From: Pictodentalium vernedei
Lineage: Eukaryota; Mollusca; Scaphopoda; Dentaliida; Dentaliidae
DNA: 64,000 bases
Assembly (NCBI GenBank): GCA_031216915.1
Contig: CM062290.1
Span: 379,980,718-380,044,717 of the forward strand
Direction of reading: 5' to 3'
Shown piece by piece: positions 24,368-36,390 of this stretch; the first letter of the stretch is position 1, and each line of letters begins with the position of its first letter. The notes below the pieces were generated by a model. It saw only the letters and a program-made list of their open reading frames with translations, ran no database searches and was not told where the DNA came from. The position numbers were made by a program, and so were the translations under genes.

Positions 24368-24629
24368 TACAGTACGTGGAGAGTAGATTGTAAAAAAAAT
24401 CGCCCACAGAGTGGAGTTATCACCCAAAGTATAACCTTCAAATTTTGTATATATCGACTAAAAACACAAGCAATGTTTCAGCCAATGGACCTCGGGGTTT
24501 CACCCGGAGGTCCATTGGCTGAAACTTTTCTTGTGCTTGTTATGCTTTGCAACAAATTTGCAGTTATTGCTTGGGTGGAATCTCCACTCTGCGGGTGATT
24601 TAGTGATAATACACTCTCCACGTACTGTA
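24368..24629. repeat. TA-target MITE family B, copy 2
   Basis: 262 bp between TACAGTACGTGGAGAGTAG and CTCTCCACGTACTGTA. The core palindrome is at 24,474-24,530 (CAGCCAATGGACCTCGGGG and inverse). It lies 90 bp from the lectin exon at 24,720. Confidence 0.88.
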
Positions 24630-24719
24630 ACGTTAAATGGTTTTGAAACAATACAAACGTTTTGTGCTCGCAAAGGGTTTCTTCGCAATCCAGAAGCATG
24701 ATAGTAAATGACTACTTAC

Positions 24720-24918
24720 CTTTGGTTCTCACAGGTGGTAATATTCACAATAAAGTCTCGTATGGTTGGATTGTAAACTTTAGCAAGAGTTCCATTATAC
24801 ATCTGGCATTCGGTTTCAGCAGTAGGGTGGTTCGTTGTCACAAGTGTGGTATTATGTATAAAGTAACACATATTGCTATAGTATTTGTGGCGAATGAAAT
24901 CCACTGGACAACCACAAT
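24720..24918 (-). CDS. Receptor gene exon: first half of a C-type-lectin domain
   Basis: This 199-bp minus-strand exon has acceptor TATGTTGCAG at 24,919 and a strong donor GTAAGT at 24,719. Entered in phase 1, it completes an Asp codon and reads CGCPVDFIRHKYYSNMCYFI, then HNTTLVTTNHPTAETECQMY and NGTLAKVYNPTIRDFIVN. The C-x-x-x..CYF opening, the x-A/E-x-x-C pattern and NGTLAKV are typical of the N-terminal half of a C-type-lectin-like domain. It exits in phase 2, which matches 20,326-20,516. With the SRCR exons it forms one gene of CTLD-SRCR order. Exons encoding a signal peptide or earlier domains should lie at higher coordinates but were not found. Confidence 0.85.
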
Positions 24919-25343
24919 CTGCAACATAATAAGAAAGTTTATTTCAAAATGAAACAAAATACTTCTTTTTTATTGGTTGAGAGGTATGGTGTAACTTACA
25001 ATCCATAGTGGCTTTTTTACACCGTGTTGAACCACGGTGTAAAAACAAAAATATACAAGAGCAGGCTATATGGCTAAAAAATACCCATTTTTAATTATTA
25101 ATCCGTACCTTCTGCTCGGTAATGTTAGAACAAAAATAAAAATACAGGAAATTTAATATTCATGTGCAATAAAATATTACAGACATGGATGTCATTGGAA
25201 CTGGCTCATTGCGCCAGTTCCAATCACATCTAAATTTGTCTGGTTTTATTTAAGAAACTTACAAAGTACAAATTTTCTGTCAGTTTTTGCCCACAATTTA
25301 GGTTAACGTATCAAGTACACCAAAATTCTTGGAAATAAATCCG
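24919..25343. other. No gene seen
   Basis: Contains two small hairpins: TTTTTACACCGTG with CACGGTGTAAAAA at 25,013-25,045, and TTGGAACTGG/CCAGTTCCAA at 25,194-25,223. No coding evidence. Confidence 0.45.
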
Positions 25344-25503
25344 TTATCCTTGAGTTTTTCAGGGTGTATGGGAATTTACACCGGTTTGGGAACACATACA
25401 TCCTTCGGCTTCGCCTCAGGATGTATGAGTTCCGAAGCTGAAGGGTGTATGTGTTCCCAAACCGGTGTAAATTCCCATACATCCTGGAAAACACAAGGAT
25501 AAC
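25344..25503. repeat. Long palindrome of about 160 bp
   Basis: The arms contain GGAATTTACACCGGTTTGGG and its exact inverse and extend outward to TTATCCTTG/CAAGGATAA. The centre, 25,408-25,445, is less regular. Confidence 0.88.
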
Positions 25504-25584
25504 TAATAATCTCAATTCTCAGGCTGCTGGGTTCAAGCGATTCTCGTTTTTATTTTACACTTTTGCCAAAACCGAGCTCCGTGG

Positions 25585-26125
25585 ATCAGAGGTCAGAGCA
25601 TTGATTTTTTAACCAGAAGGTGTTCGGTTCTATCCATCACCGGTAACTGCACTATGTACTCGAAAAGGCGCTTGATTCCGTTTTCCCTATCAAGGGCTCG
25701 ATGACGCCATTTACTAAGGCGTACTGCATGTCGATGGAGCACTTGCCTTAACCCATTACCTGTTATGAAAAGCAGACGACACTTGCATTCAAAATTATTG
25801 AACAACTAATTGTTGTTCCTTCTTTGCCTCAAAAACATAGCTTATGACCCCTCACTGTAACGAGCTCAATCTATGTTTTTGAGAAAAAATTAAAACAAAT
25901 AATAAAAATTTAATGGCATTTTTTGTGAATAGCGCGGACCGGTTTTGCATTGGGTAAAGGGTTAAACAGCTGCTAACTATGTTCGTGTAGAGTTAGTAAG
26001 TTACCGAGTCAACAGGTTGTTCGTTGGGGCTCCGTGGTTATCTTCGAGTACTCCATATTCATCCACCCGTAAAGCTGTCCGAAACCATGTGACCCAGACT
26101 GTTGAAAGTGTTATCAAACCCCAAT
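25585..26125 (+). mobile_element. Degenerate SINE of the same family, interrupted by a TTAA MITE
   Basis: The head GGATCAGAGGTCAGAGCA with a worn B-box GGTTCTATCC, the body CTAAGGCGTACTGCATGTCG and the 3' part CATCCACCCGTAAAGCTGTC match the SINE at 10,098-10,478. The MITE at 25,748-25,965 lies inside it, so the MITE is the younger insertion. Confidence 0.75.
25748..25965. repeat. TTAA-flanked foldback MITE inside a SINE
   Basis: It begins TTAACCCATTACCTG and ends GGGTAAAGGGTTAA. The inner block CATAGCTTATGACCCCTCAC is shared with 4,728-4,983. SINE sequence is continuous on both sides, and TTAA is the target. Confidence 0.8.
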
Positions 26126-29100
26126 AAACAACCAGATAATTGATTCATCAAAGACAATTTTAATAGACTACTTCCATGATGCCTTGAATGGTATCGGCTT
26201 ATGCTGCACTCTGTAGAATGAAACCGGGAGTCTGTCTTCTATTTGTTTGGCGGTTCGGTAATAATTCACTCCTTTGAATAAATTATTACCGATACTACTA
26301 TGCAGTTAGTTGTTTATTACACTCCTATCACTCTTCCTTCAATTCCATATTTACAAATCCATATGGAACTCGTGTTCCATACGGAATTGCGTTGACGGCC
26401 TATTTCTCCAGCAGACGCCATGGGTCCATTAGGGGAATTAAATTCCACTAATGTTCGCAATCGACAAATCGAGACGTTGCATTCTGACCCAGGTTAATTA
26501 GGAGTGACTGCCGATAAATCGAAAGCCAGTTGGAAAAGGCTTTTGTTTAAATCTACCAAAATTAACGAAACTAAACTTATACTATAAATGGGGAGTGATT
26601 TTATACATTCTAAAATCTGCTGGTTAAACATCAACCCACATGAACCGAGTTGAGTGAATATGAACCGAATTGGGTTCATATTCACTCAACCCCGTTGATT
26701 TGGGTGAATTTTAAAACAAACTGATTTTAGAGTGTGACACTCGGTTTGTGACTCTGAAGCGAATATCTCTCAGATAATGGCAGCTAATGTCTTAAAAATA
26801 CGAAAACATAACCTTTTTGGACACAATGTTCATTTTTAATTTTCTGGGTACTTATCGATGTGCCACACGTGTTTGCCAATAACACCTGAATTTTGATCTT
26901 GTTTTTTTTTATTTCAAGCAGAGGTCAGAACTGTTAAATTCTATAAACAAGACAGACTTTTTACGATGAATTTAGAAAATGATAATTGTCATAGTGGCGT
27001 GTAATAGACGCAGAACACCGAAATGTGTGAATGCGCCTCTCGTTCTATCCTTCCGCGCTGGCACTCGCGCTGTATCGACGACCGCATTCGAATACACATC
27101 GTTTCGAACTATGTATACATTGTTTTGTCTACCCACAGACTGCCGACGTTTGCTTTACGCACACACAAAAAAATATACACACCCGGTTGATATGGTTAAA
27201 TTCAGGGTGAACCCTCAACATGTCTCCTTGAGAATCGGCAATTTTTTTATACCGCTATTGGTGTTTGTATTGGACGTTACTTGGGTCAATGCGGACACTG
27301 AGGAATGTGCTAGATAAACCGGGCATGGAATCCGACCTTGAGGTGGCAGAACCAGGTGGCACAGGATACACATGCCCTTCCACCTTCTTCCACAGACTTT
27401 TTGCGAGGTTACACAATGATTTTAAAATAGACGCACGCAAACGTGTCAATATAAGGCATTCCTGTAATATATTATTTGCAAATCTAAGCACCATTTGGTA
27501 AACTAATCCCACCTTCGGTCGCTTCGGTCCGTTTCTTCTATTTCACCTATCTTCCACCCCGAAGGCTAGCCTTCGGGTTGGAAGATGCTTGAAGAAACAT
27601 AAATGGACATGACAGTAACCACACCACACATGCTCATCTAAACGAGAGACTATAGTATGCCACTGTACATTTATTGATATACGATTGTAACTTTTCTCCC
27701 ACTGGGCCGAATTATGGTTGCCTTGAAAAGTTGTGTCCCTCCACGTTTGGCGAGCTTCCGCTGCCTCTGATCCAGCCAACGTGTAAGAACGCATCTGATT
27801 GGTATTTACGGATCTGACTGACTTTATGGCGTGAATGAAATGCTTCGAGACAAAACAGTGCAGCACAAGGAAGTACACAGATCGCCAAAGGTGAAAAACT
27901 CCAAGCTTCATTCACATAATTTAAGTTTAATCGTGGTTTTAGTACAGAACACAACTCGGATATAGCACAGAGGGGAGGGGGAGGGGTCAGCTACCATTAT
28001 TGGATCCTTTCCTCTATTTCACATACGCCTACGACGCTCATAGCTCAAACACTCAAACTAGGATCAGTGATTCCCATCTCTCGTACTCAACCCTCGTCTT
28101 CCATATCAAACCTTGCTACACTGCCGCTAAATCTTTGAAACGTCCACCTTTTTACATTCACACCATGGCGAATTACATGTCACTGGAATGCTTTCGCCGT
28201 ACTCACTGAGAGGCAATGGAACCTTAGCTTTAAAAGATTAGATTATATTGCTGTGAATCACCATGAATATTTATGCTATTTCCTGCTGCTTGTTTTGGAC
28301 GAACTTTTAACATTTTGTCTAACAAAGTAGTAAATATCATTCGCGCATTATGAACGGAAGGCGCCAATTTTTTACATTCTTTTCTCCAAAAGTTAGTTAA
28401 TGAGTTTTCTGTGGAACAAGTATGTCAAACGAAGTCCAATGAGGAGGATTTATAAGCTCTGTTTCAACCCCCCCCCCCCAAAAAAAAAGAAAATAAAAAG
28501 AAAAATGAGAACACGTAGTTACTACAAAATACAGGTGGTTTCTCAAGTGATGTTAAATTGCTCATTATTTGTCTCTGTATTCGAGAAAACGGCGATTTGT
28601 GTTTGAACTATTCATCATCCAACGAGCTCACATTCTATCGACCATGTAAAGAACACTAATCGTGTACGACAAGTACAAAGGTAATGTTCTGCATTTGTCA
28701 ATGATTAGTTAATGACACTGAACTTTAATGAGTCTTGAACCATTTTTTGTTCCGGTACAAACACCACAGGAAGTATTTGAATAATTTAGACCGCATTACG
28801 TTCTTGAACAAACATGTGTTGTTCTTATATCACCTGCAAAATCGATACCGCACACTCCCTGGAAAGAAGGATGTCAACGCACTTGGGGAACTAAATGGCA
28901 GTGTGAAGCATATCGACCCCTCGTAATCCGCACTCGCAGTATTTTTTGTTTTTCGGTTTCCGTGTGGACACAAGCTATCAAGCCATCAGTCTAATTTTGT
29001 TGGAAATTGAACTTTATGGAATGCTTGTTTACCCATTTTCCGTGGAGTTCGTCCATAAACGAACCTTGCTACAATATGATGTCCTTTCACTCAAAAAGAT

Positions 29101-29879
29101 ATACAGGTATTCTTTTTGAGGCTCCAGTTATAATATATATTCGAATCAATAAATATTTAATTTACGTTGCAAACATCTTGATATTTTCGCAATTAGTGAA
29201 ACTTGTACCGTAATCATAAAACTATAACTGTGGTGAATATTCATTTATTAACGACAATGAGTGGTACGTTCGGACCTGATCAGGGCGATCTCATCGGGGA
29301 CCTCATGTGACGTCATAGTCACGAGACCCAGTGGCGCCATATTGTGTTGTCGTGGTAACTCGCGGTAGCAGCCTTGTTTTGACGTCATTATCATAGAGAT
29401 ACGTGACCGTAGGGCGCATGCGAAGCGCTTGTTTGAGTGATACTTGTTTCGGCCGTCCATTTTATATACTGGAGACCGCCATCTTCTATGGTAGCACGTG
29501 GTTGGTATGAGCCCGGAAGGCCTCTTAACGGAAAGGCGTATATTTGGAGAGTATGTTCGAATGAATAAGAGTAAAACTAATTGCAACAAACAACTCGACA
29601 ATCCTTCCAAATTACCACAATCAACCCAAAACCAGCGAAACGGACTTGGATTTCTCCGTTTTCAGCTTGTGGGAGTAGCACGTACTGCTATAAGACGCGT
29701 TCCTTTATATACGAGTCAATCTAATTACACGTAGACCCGACACATTTTACTAGCTCTGTCGGAATTGTTTTTCTACATATTTATCTAGTTCAAATTCTTT
29801 CGGAATCTTCTGCTTCTCTCTATGCATCTACAAGCTATGTTATGAATTCTCCGATCTCCTAATAAAGTATTCCGACTTC
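26126..29879. other. Long stretch with no supported gene
   Basis: Contains small palindromes at 26,652-26,687 (GAGTGAATATGAACC and inverse) and 27,540-27,585, and a C-run next to an A-run at 28,469-28,490. A plus-strand frame at 27,190-27,315 starts with Met and has a hydrophobic segment, but it has no convincing splice donor and is not called. No transposase or RT was recognised. Confidence 0.45.
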
Positions 29880-30735
29880 CTGAGATGTGTTTATGTGCTA
29901 GAACACAATGTGTACACATTACATGTAGAACATTGGCACATGCTGGATGTGCCGAGATGTACATGTTGTATGCTTATGCACAATGTGTGCATATCACATA
30001 TGCACATGCAAGTATTTGAGGATACCTTTAACATGGCAATGTATTATTTGTTTTGACGATACCATTTGAGAATAGTCCTTATAGGATACCTATAGTTATA
30101 GTTCCTAGTTCCGGCCTTTTAGGCCACCCCAATCTCATATACAGGTGATGGTGGTCTTACCATCGGTTTGCATTTTCTCTTCAACTATCTGTCCTATGAT
30201 TGACCTCTATTTCAGCCCCCAATACTATAGTGTTCTACCAACATTGCAGTATTGTACCCTTATTAGCCTATACTATTAGTATTGTCGAGTAACACTACTA
30301 CAAGCTTAGTAGCTACCTCCGATTCTGTCTCGTCATCTGCTTTTGGCCACAATCAGACCACCCCATTCATCTAAGCCAGTATTAGTCTATACAATGCCGC
30401 CTAGACCTAGTGCAAATTAAGGTACCTCACATATCTGTATGTTGATCGTACCGAGATGTGTTTATGTGTTAGTACACATTGTGTCACAAAATGTACACTT
30501 CACATGCAGCACCTCGGCACGTACGATGAAAATGGTATTCTAGAATGATAGTTGGAAAGAGATTCCACGGAATGTAGGACTGATGTTTGGTGGAATGTGC
30601 TTGTATGCTAGTACACATTGTGTCGTGATGTGTACACATTACAGATAGCACAGGAGCACATCTGGAATGCGCCGATATCTGCTTATGTGCTAATGCACAA
30701 TGTGCGCACATCACATAGGCACATAGGCACATAAC
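29880..30735. repeat. Degenerate palindromic repeat block
   Basis: The block around GAGATGTGTTTATGTGCTAG...CACAATGTGTACACATTACA occurs at 29,880-30,010, 30,450-30,530 and 30,590-30,735. Each copy folds on itself (ATGTGTACACAT, TATGTGC/GCACATA). The piece between 30,010 and 30,450 is not part of the repeat. Confidence 0.7.
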
Positions 30736-31236
30736 GTTTCACAAAGCCATGTTTCGATAACGATTGCAAGCAGGCTATAATGAAGCGCATGAAGACTGAA
30801 CAGGAATTTAATATGTCACGAAAAACAGATAATTTGGACAATTTACGTATGAACTGGGCAAAGACCAGGATACTTGAAAAAACAAAAAAAGAAAACTTTC
30901 TGGAAAACTTATGTTTCTAAACTTAACCAACACAGGCCCATCAATAAAATTTGGAAACAAAACCAACACTACAACACCTAAAAGATAACAACGCACTAAT
31001 TACCTAAAAAATTAAATATCAAACAAATTGGCCTCAAAATCGTCTAAACATTTGTCGTCAAAAAATTGTAATCCAGAATTCCTTAAAGTTATAAATAAAC
31101 GCAGGAAAAGCAAAAGATCAACTTTACCTCTAACAATTTGGTGTATTACAACTTACCTTTCTCTGTGGAAGAGTGAAGTACATCTTTGCGTAAAGCCACT
31201 GGAAGCGATGGAATTCATTACCCAATTTTTTTTTCC
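30736..31236. other. No gene seen
   Basis: AT-rich spacer. No motif. Confidence 0.4.
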
Positions 31237-31386
31237 GTAACCCTTTACCCAACGTAACGGCCAAAACCGGCCAGCGCTATTTTCAAAAATCGGCAATTAA
31301 TTTTCATTTTTTAAAATGAAAAAAATTAGTTATTCAAGAATTTTTGGGCAAGTGTCGTCTGCCTTTCAAGTTAGATAGAGAGTTAA
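31237..31386. repeat. Degenerate TTAA-type MITE
   Basis: The left end reads GTAACCCTTTACCC and the right end GAGTTAA. It contains GGCCAAAACCGGCCAGCGCT, the inverse of the right part of 4,728-4,983. Confidence 0.6.
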
Positions 31387-31499
31387 AACCAGCGGGGTTA
31401 TTTTCCGGCCTAGGAACATGATACGACATAATTGCATTACGTAGGATGGCTGCTTAGTGAATGTATCGGTAGACCAATCAATATTTTCAACGTGCTGCC

Positions 31500-33330
31500 T
31501 TGGGGCAAAAACAACTGCCTCAGTCATCACTTGAACTTTTATTAATTTTCAGCGAAATATGGGTGACTGGCCAGTTTTCACCTTCTTGGCGCCAAGACAC
31601 AATAATTCCCAATTCCAAAGCCTTATATAAAGCCTTGTATTCCACGCTGATTTCAGAAGCCAGGGAACCATTGCGAATCATTTGGTTAGACTTGAAAAGT
31701 ATACAAGAAATGTGTTTTTTGCCAGGAACACTTGGCCGCCATCCATTTTGTCCTTGAAAGTACATATGATACGACGTGAAGGTATGGAATTTTAAAATAT
31801 GCTTTTAACATGGGGTTGAGAGGGCGCATACCCCCATATTATACACTTCTTTTTAAAGTGTCACCAATTTCAGGCTCGTGTTGAATCAGCGTTGTCTGAT
31901 CACCACAAACAAGAATTGGGGGCTCCCCTGGGTTGTATTTTATCCGTTACCCTTTTGTCAGTGAAAGCCAATAGCATTATTGGCGCAATTGAGAATATGG
32001 TAGACTTTTCATTGTTTGCTGATGACTTATTAATCTACTACAGCAGCAAAAACATGTATGCTAAAGAGCACAAACCTCAGCTGCGTTTGAATAGAATTAC
32101 AAAATGGGCCAAAGAAAATGGTTTTAAGTTCTCAAAGACCAAAACGAGTTTTGAATATTTTTGTAAACTTCGGAAACATCACCTCGATCTGGAGTTGAAA
32201 ATAGATGGAAGTACCATTAAAGTCGTTAATGAAGTGAAATTCTTAGGTTTGTTGTTTGACAGCAAACTGAATTTCACTCGTATTTTACACAACTAATGGA
32301 TCTAAAGATGGAGAAAAATTATCATCAACCGTTGTTACTGGTGATCAGATCACCTCAATCAGAATTTCAAATGAAGGTTCCGTTCCACAACGGAAGTTAA
32401 AGCTTTACAACTAGCGCTTGAACACATCGATAATTTAAGTAAAGGAAGTCCGTTATTTTTTTCCGACTATCTCTTTCTTTTTGCTACAGTACAGTTGCCG
32501 TGAACAGGTCGTAATCCACGCGTGAGCAATGATGTCCACGCATGCGTTTACCAGGTAATAACAATCCTCACCAGAAAAATGTTAATTAATGAAGCAACGG
32601 GTTGTACCCGGTGCTTCATTAATTAACTTCTTGATGTTTATTCCTATAATTAGTTTTTGTAATCTAATATTATTGCGTCCGTGGAAATCTTGCCCACCCC
32701 GTGGAAAGTGACCAGTCCACGCCGGCCGTACTGTAGCTTGTTTCAACCCCAAGTTAAAGAACCCTCTCATTTCCTAACTTCGTGAAAAATTGAATACGCT
32801 CATGTCTGACCAATGTGATATCGTTTTTTGCTGATTACCTGGAGATGTTGGTATCTACGGTAACACCAGGACCCAGGACAGACAGTGTAGCAAAACATGC
32901 TTTAAACAAGCCAATCTCTGATTTAAAGATTCCCGTCAGCGATAACAAGCAATATCAGAAAATACACCAGATATGTTTGGCAGGCGGAGTAGAATTGGGT
33001 AACACACAACAAGCGCCATGGCTTCCGTCCAAATATTTTTTATCATTACAACTTGTCTAATAACCTTTAAAGAAAAGCTTATTTTTGTTTTGGCGCGATG
33101 TCATATTGGACAGAAAAGACTTACACATTTTTGTTTGTTAGAGGGTTATATGCAACCAGAATGTGTTTCTTGCCAGTACAATGGAGCACATTCTTTTGCA
33201 CTGCACCGATTTCAGAATTGTCAGACGGCAGTTTATGAAGTCGGAACTCTTCGACACCTATTTTATGACGACGGAGCTCACAAGATCCAGTCAATTCGCA
33301 AATACATTAACATTTGCAAAATAATTTAAA
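31500..33330 (+). mobile_element. Third LINE, with RNase H domain, degenerate
   Basis: The plus-strand parts appear in order. An RT fragment at 31,500-31,640 includes EIWVTGQFSPSWRQDTII. RT motif C is read at 31,995-32,030 (FADDLLIYY), followed by FSKTKTSFEYF and EVKFLGLLFDSKLNF. An RNase H part at 32,290-32,470 contains ALQLALEHIDNL. After an interrupting MITE (32,489-32,735), the end of the RNase H region is read, and a terminal Cys/His region at 33,090-33,240 has RLTHFCLLEGYMQPECVSC. An internal deletion separates the first two RT pieces. The RNase H domain points to a Jockey/I-type lineage, but I do not assign the clade. It is inactive. Confidence 0.82.
32489..32735. repeat. TA-target MITE family C, copy 4, inside the LINE
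   Basis: 247 bp between TACAGTTGCCGTGAAC and GGCCGTACTGTA. The central GAAGCAACGGGTTGTACCCG is a foldback. LINE coding sequence resumes directly after it. Confidence 0.88.
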
Positions 33331-33544
33331 TTGCTTCTGTTCTTTTAAACAAGATTTTGACTCCATCTTCTTATCAATCCACTAAGTTGATTCACATAGT
33401 CTTCCATTTCCTTCTGGTATCGTTCCATCATTACTCTTCTCACTATTTTTTTATTCCTCATTTCATGTTTTTAAAGACATTTTTATTTTATGGAAGTTTC
33501 ATTTCTTAAATCTTTTTTGCCACGATATAGCCTTAGATGTTGAT

Positions 33545-33725
33545 TTGGCTTTAAGCACCAATAAATTAATAAACAGATAAATAAATAAATAAATAAATAA
33601 ATTAATTAATTAAATAATTAATTAATTAATTAATTAATTAATTAATTAATAAGGACAGGACGCAGTTGACCATGGACCTCTCGGTTTGAAGTCCGATACT
33701 CCAATCACCGAGCCACCGCGCTTTA
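33545..33725 (-). repeat. SINE head with (AAAT)n/(TTAA)n tract
   Basis: On the minus strand, GGTGGCTCGGTGATTGGAGT followed by GAGAGGTCC resembles the SINE tRNA-like head with a worn B box. A long AAAT/TTAA microsatellite (33,565-33,652) takes the place of body and tail. Confidence 0.6.
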
Positions 33726-33783
33726 GAATTCCAATTCCAATTGTGCATGTTCCATAGGGCACGATGTCCTCTGAACGGAGATA

Positions 33784-33941
33784 CACAGAACAACACACGC
33801 GTGTGAATGGGTTAATCGATATGGCACGAGTGCCATCGCGGAAGGATAAAACGAGAGGCTACAGGCCTCGCGTTTCATCCTTCCGCGATGGCACAAGTGC
33901 CATATCGATTAACCCATTGACATGCGTGTGTCGTTCTGTGT
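33784..33941. repeat. Long palindrome of about 158 bp
   Basis: The outer arms ACACAGAAC and GTTCTGTGT and inner arms including GGGTTAATCGATATGGCAC and ATCGCGGAAGGAT are nearly perfect inverses. The loop is about AGGCTACAGGCCT. Confidence 0.88.
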
Positions 33942-35586
33942 TTATTACACGATTTCACGTCTATAAAAAACAATTATTAGAAGGTCACGCAGCAATTCAT
34001 TTGACAACTATCAACAAAAATATTACATTTTAGCGCCAACCAAATTTGCGAGGGGGACCCGTGTTACTATTTCGTCCCACGACCTTTAATGTGTTCCATG
34101 TGCCTACTGGCACATAGAACACATTGGGACTCAGGTGACGATGTTCAGCTATCGCTGATTCAAATTGTAATTGTATTGCACGATTTGCGGAAAATTCCAG
34201 TGTAATCTCGCTTCTATTTAAAAATAGTGTGTCAACGATTTCCGTTCCGCATATATGTGCGGAACAGATTTCCATTTTCCGCACGGTTTAGCATTGCTGC
34301 AGATGGGGATTTCACAGAACAGGCGTTTAATAAAGAAATATTCTCCATGCGAAAGATCCCTTCGTTGTATTTGAGAAGAGCAAGGTGTCGCTACAGATGT
34401 CATCACACATACTCACTTCACTGGGAGAGGGAGAGGGAGAAGCGTTATTATAAGTTGTACAACTCCCTCGCCAATCTTTGGAAAATAAATAGGCTTTAAC
34501 AAATAAAAGCAAGGATCCCAAGCACGCGGTGTTGATAACATTCCGCGTATTATACAATACACAGAAGTGATATGTGTGTATTATGCACGGGCGGTTGTTG
34601 CACTATTGTGTGCACAACTGGCAAGTTTGCAATATTCGGCGTTCAAATTCTGTCCCACGGAAGACTCCATTAACTTTCTCAACTACACCTATTGAACAGT
34701 GAATATAAATTCACCCGGATACCTGAATCGAAATCATTCTTGAAATACCATATTAAACAAAGTTTCAAAAAGTTTAATTCGATTTTCAAACGTTCAAGAC
34801 ATAAAAAATCTAACTCCAACTCAGCAAAGGTTGAATGACACGAAACAGATAGCAAGAGCGCCGGAAGCACTCCAGGACAGGATGGTCAGATTCCGGGAAA
34901 AAAGTCATGACATGCATGTCTCGAAGGCAAAAGGTTCGAGATGGAGGAGTTCGAGAGGAGGTGCCTCCTCCCATCTTGAGGGAGCATCTCCTTCCAAGAT
35001 CCCCCTTTGAATTTTGAAAACTCACAGAACGGATTTAGGGTGTATTTTAGCTCTACTCCGAGAATAAATCATTAAAAAAAAGAGTCACGAATCTGGGATG
35101 GTCTGCCCCCGCTCAGACCCGCGGTACGAAGGCAGTGAGGTCAGCTGTCCCATCTACCCCCGTGCTTCCGGGCGTCCCTGGAAATCGGGTACTTCAGACC
35201 TCCATTTGTATAACTGAATGTGTGTGTGTGTGGTAGAAGTTAATGTGCCAAATCCAGTCTTGTAAGATAGTACATGGTTACTAGCAAGGACAAATCGATA
35301 CCCAAGACACCAATCCACACGAAAACGTCCCGGCTGGACAAATTATTTGGAGAAGGGTGTGTCATCCGGAATAACATCCTCTCCCAAACGCTCTCGGCTA
35401 CAACCCCGCTTTCTCGTCATCTAAGGTAGGAGAGTTACAACAGCCCTCTATCTAGCTGCAAACATAATATTTTGACAACACTGATTGTGATGTATTTTCA
35501 TATTTCTTTTATATTTCGAGAACAGCTATACTCATGTTGTTCAAAATTGTACATCCAACTATCACCTGCATATATATATATATATT
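33942..35586. other. No supported gene
   Basis: AT-rich DNA with a few local inverted repeats (for example GTGTTCCATGTGCC/GGCACATAGAACAC near 34,090-34,125). No coding or transposase motif. Confidence 0.4.
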
Positions 35587-35847
35587 TACAGGACGTGGAG
35601 AGTGTATTATCACTAAATCACACGCAGAGTGGAGATTCCACCCAAGCAATAATTCCAAAGTTTTTGCAAGGCATAACCAGCGCAAGCAAAGTTTCGGCCA
35701 ATGTACCTCCGGGTTCAACCCGGAGATCCATTGGCTGAAACATTGCTTGTGTTTTTTGTCGATATGTACAAAATTTGAAAGTTATAGCTTGGGTGATAAC
35801 TCCACTCCGCGGGTGATTTAGTTACAATCCACTCTCCACGTACTGTA
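35587..35847. repeat. TA-target MITE family B, copy 3
   Basis: 261 bp between TACAGGACGTGGAGAGTG and CTCTCCACGTACTGTA. The core palindrome is near 35,692-35,745. An AT dinucleotide run (35,571-35,586) abuts its left end. Confidence 0.87.
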
Positions 35848-36056
35848 TAATGGAGCTATGATAATTCATTCACATTGCAATCCCCGTTGTTAACATATTC
35901 TATACCGTGGTTCGTGTGCATAATTGCTGAATAATGTTTAAACCAGTATAGCCTCAGTTTGTGTTTTCACGTGCCTGCATAATCCCACAATGCATCGAGC
36001 ATGGCGGTTAATATCTGCTGTACATTCCAAACTATTACCACTGTGCGTACTTAGTC

Positions 36057-36180
36057 CGCGGAACGCGACAACCGTCACGTAGTCCCAGTTGTTTATTCGA
36101 CATTCGTTATCAACCGATGAAATCCGTTGATAACGAATGTAGAATAAGGAACTGTGAATAAGTAACGGTTGTCACGTCCG
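36057..36180. repeat. Palindrome of about 120 bp
   Basis: The inner arms ACATTCGTTATCAAC and GTTGATAACGAATGT and outer GACAACCGT/ACGGTTGTC pair across the whole element. Confidence 0.8.
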
Positions 36181-36184
36181 TCTT

Positions 36185-36390
36185 TTGTTTAAACTTATTT
36201 GTTTTACAAGGATTGACGAGCAAGTTATGCAACTTATATTAACGCCTCTCCATGGCCCAACGTCGCAGGTGTGTGGGGTGGTCTTCGAAGCGGCAACTTC
36301 GTGGCCTCGCTCTTCTCGCATACTAGGAAAGGATCTTTAGTCTGCATGGAGTGTGTCTCTCTCCGAACAGAGGACAACCATTAGTCCATT
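36185..36390. repeat. Dispersed repeat shared with 19,890-20,215
   Basis: The blocks AACTTATATTAACGCCTCTC, GCGGCAACTTCGTGGCCTCG and GTGTCTCTCTCCGAACAGAG match the other locus closely. The part with the B-box-like motif is missing here. Confidence 0.7.

Noticed and set aside
27190..27315. First exon with signal peptide
   Set aside because: It has Met and a hydrophobic segment, but no good donor site, and it ends in a stop. No following exon is visible.
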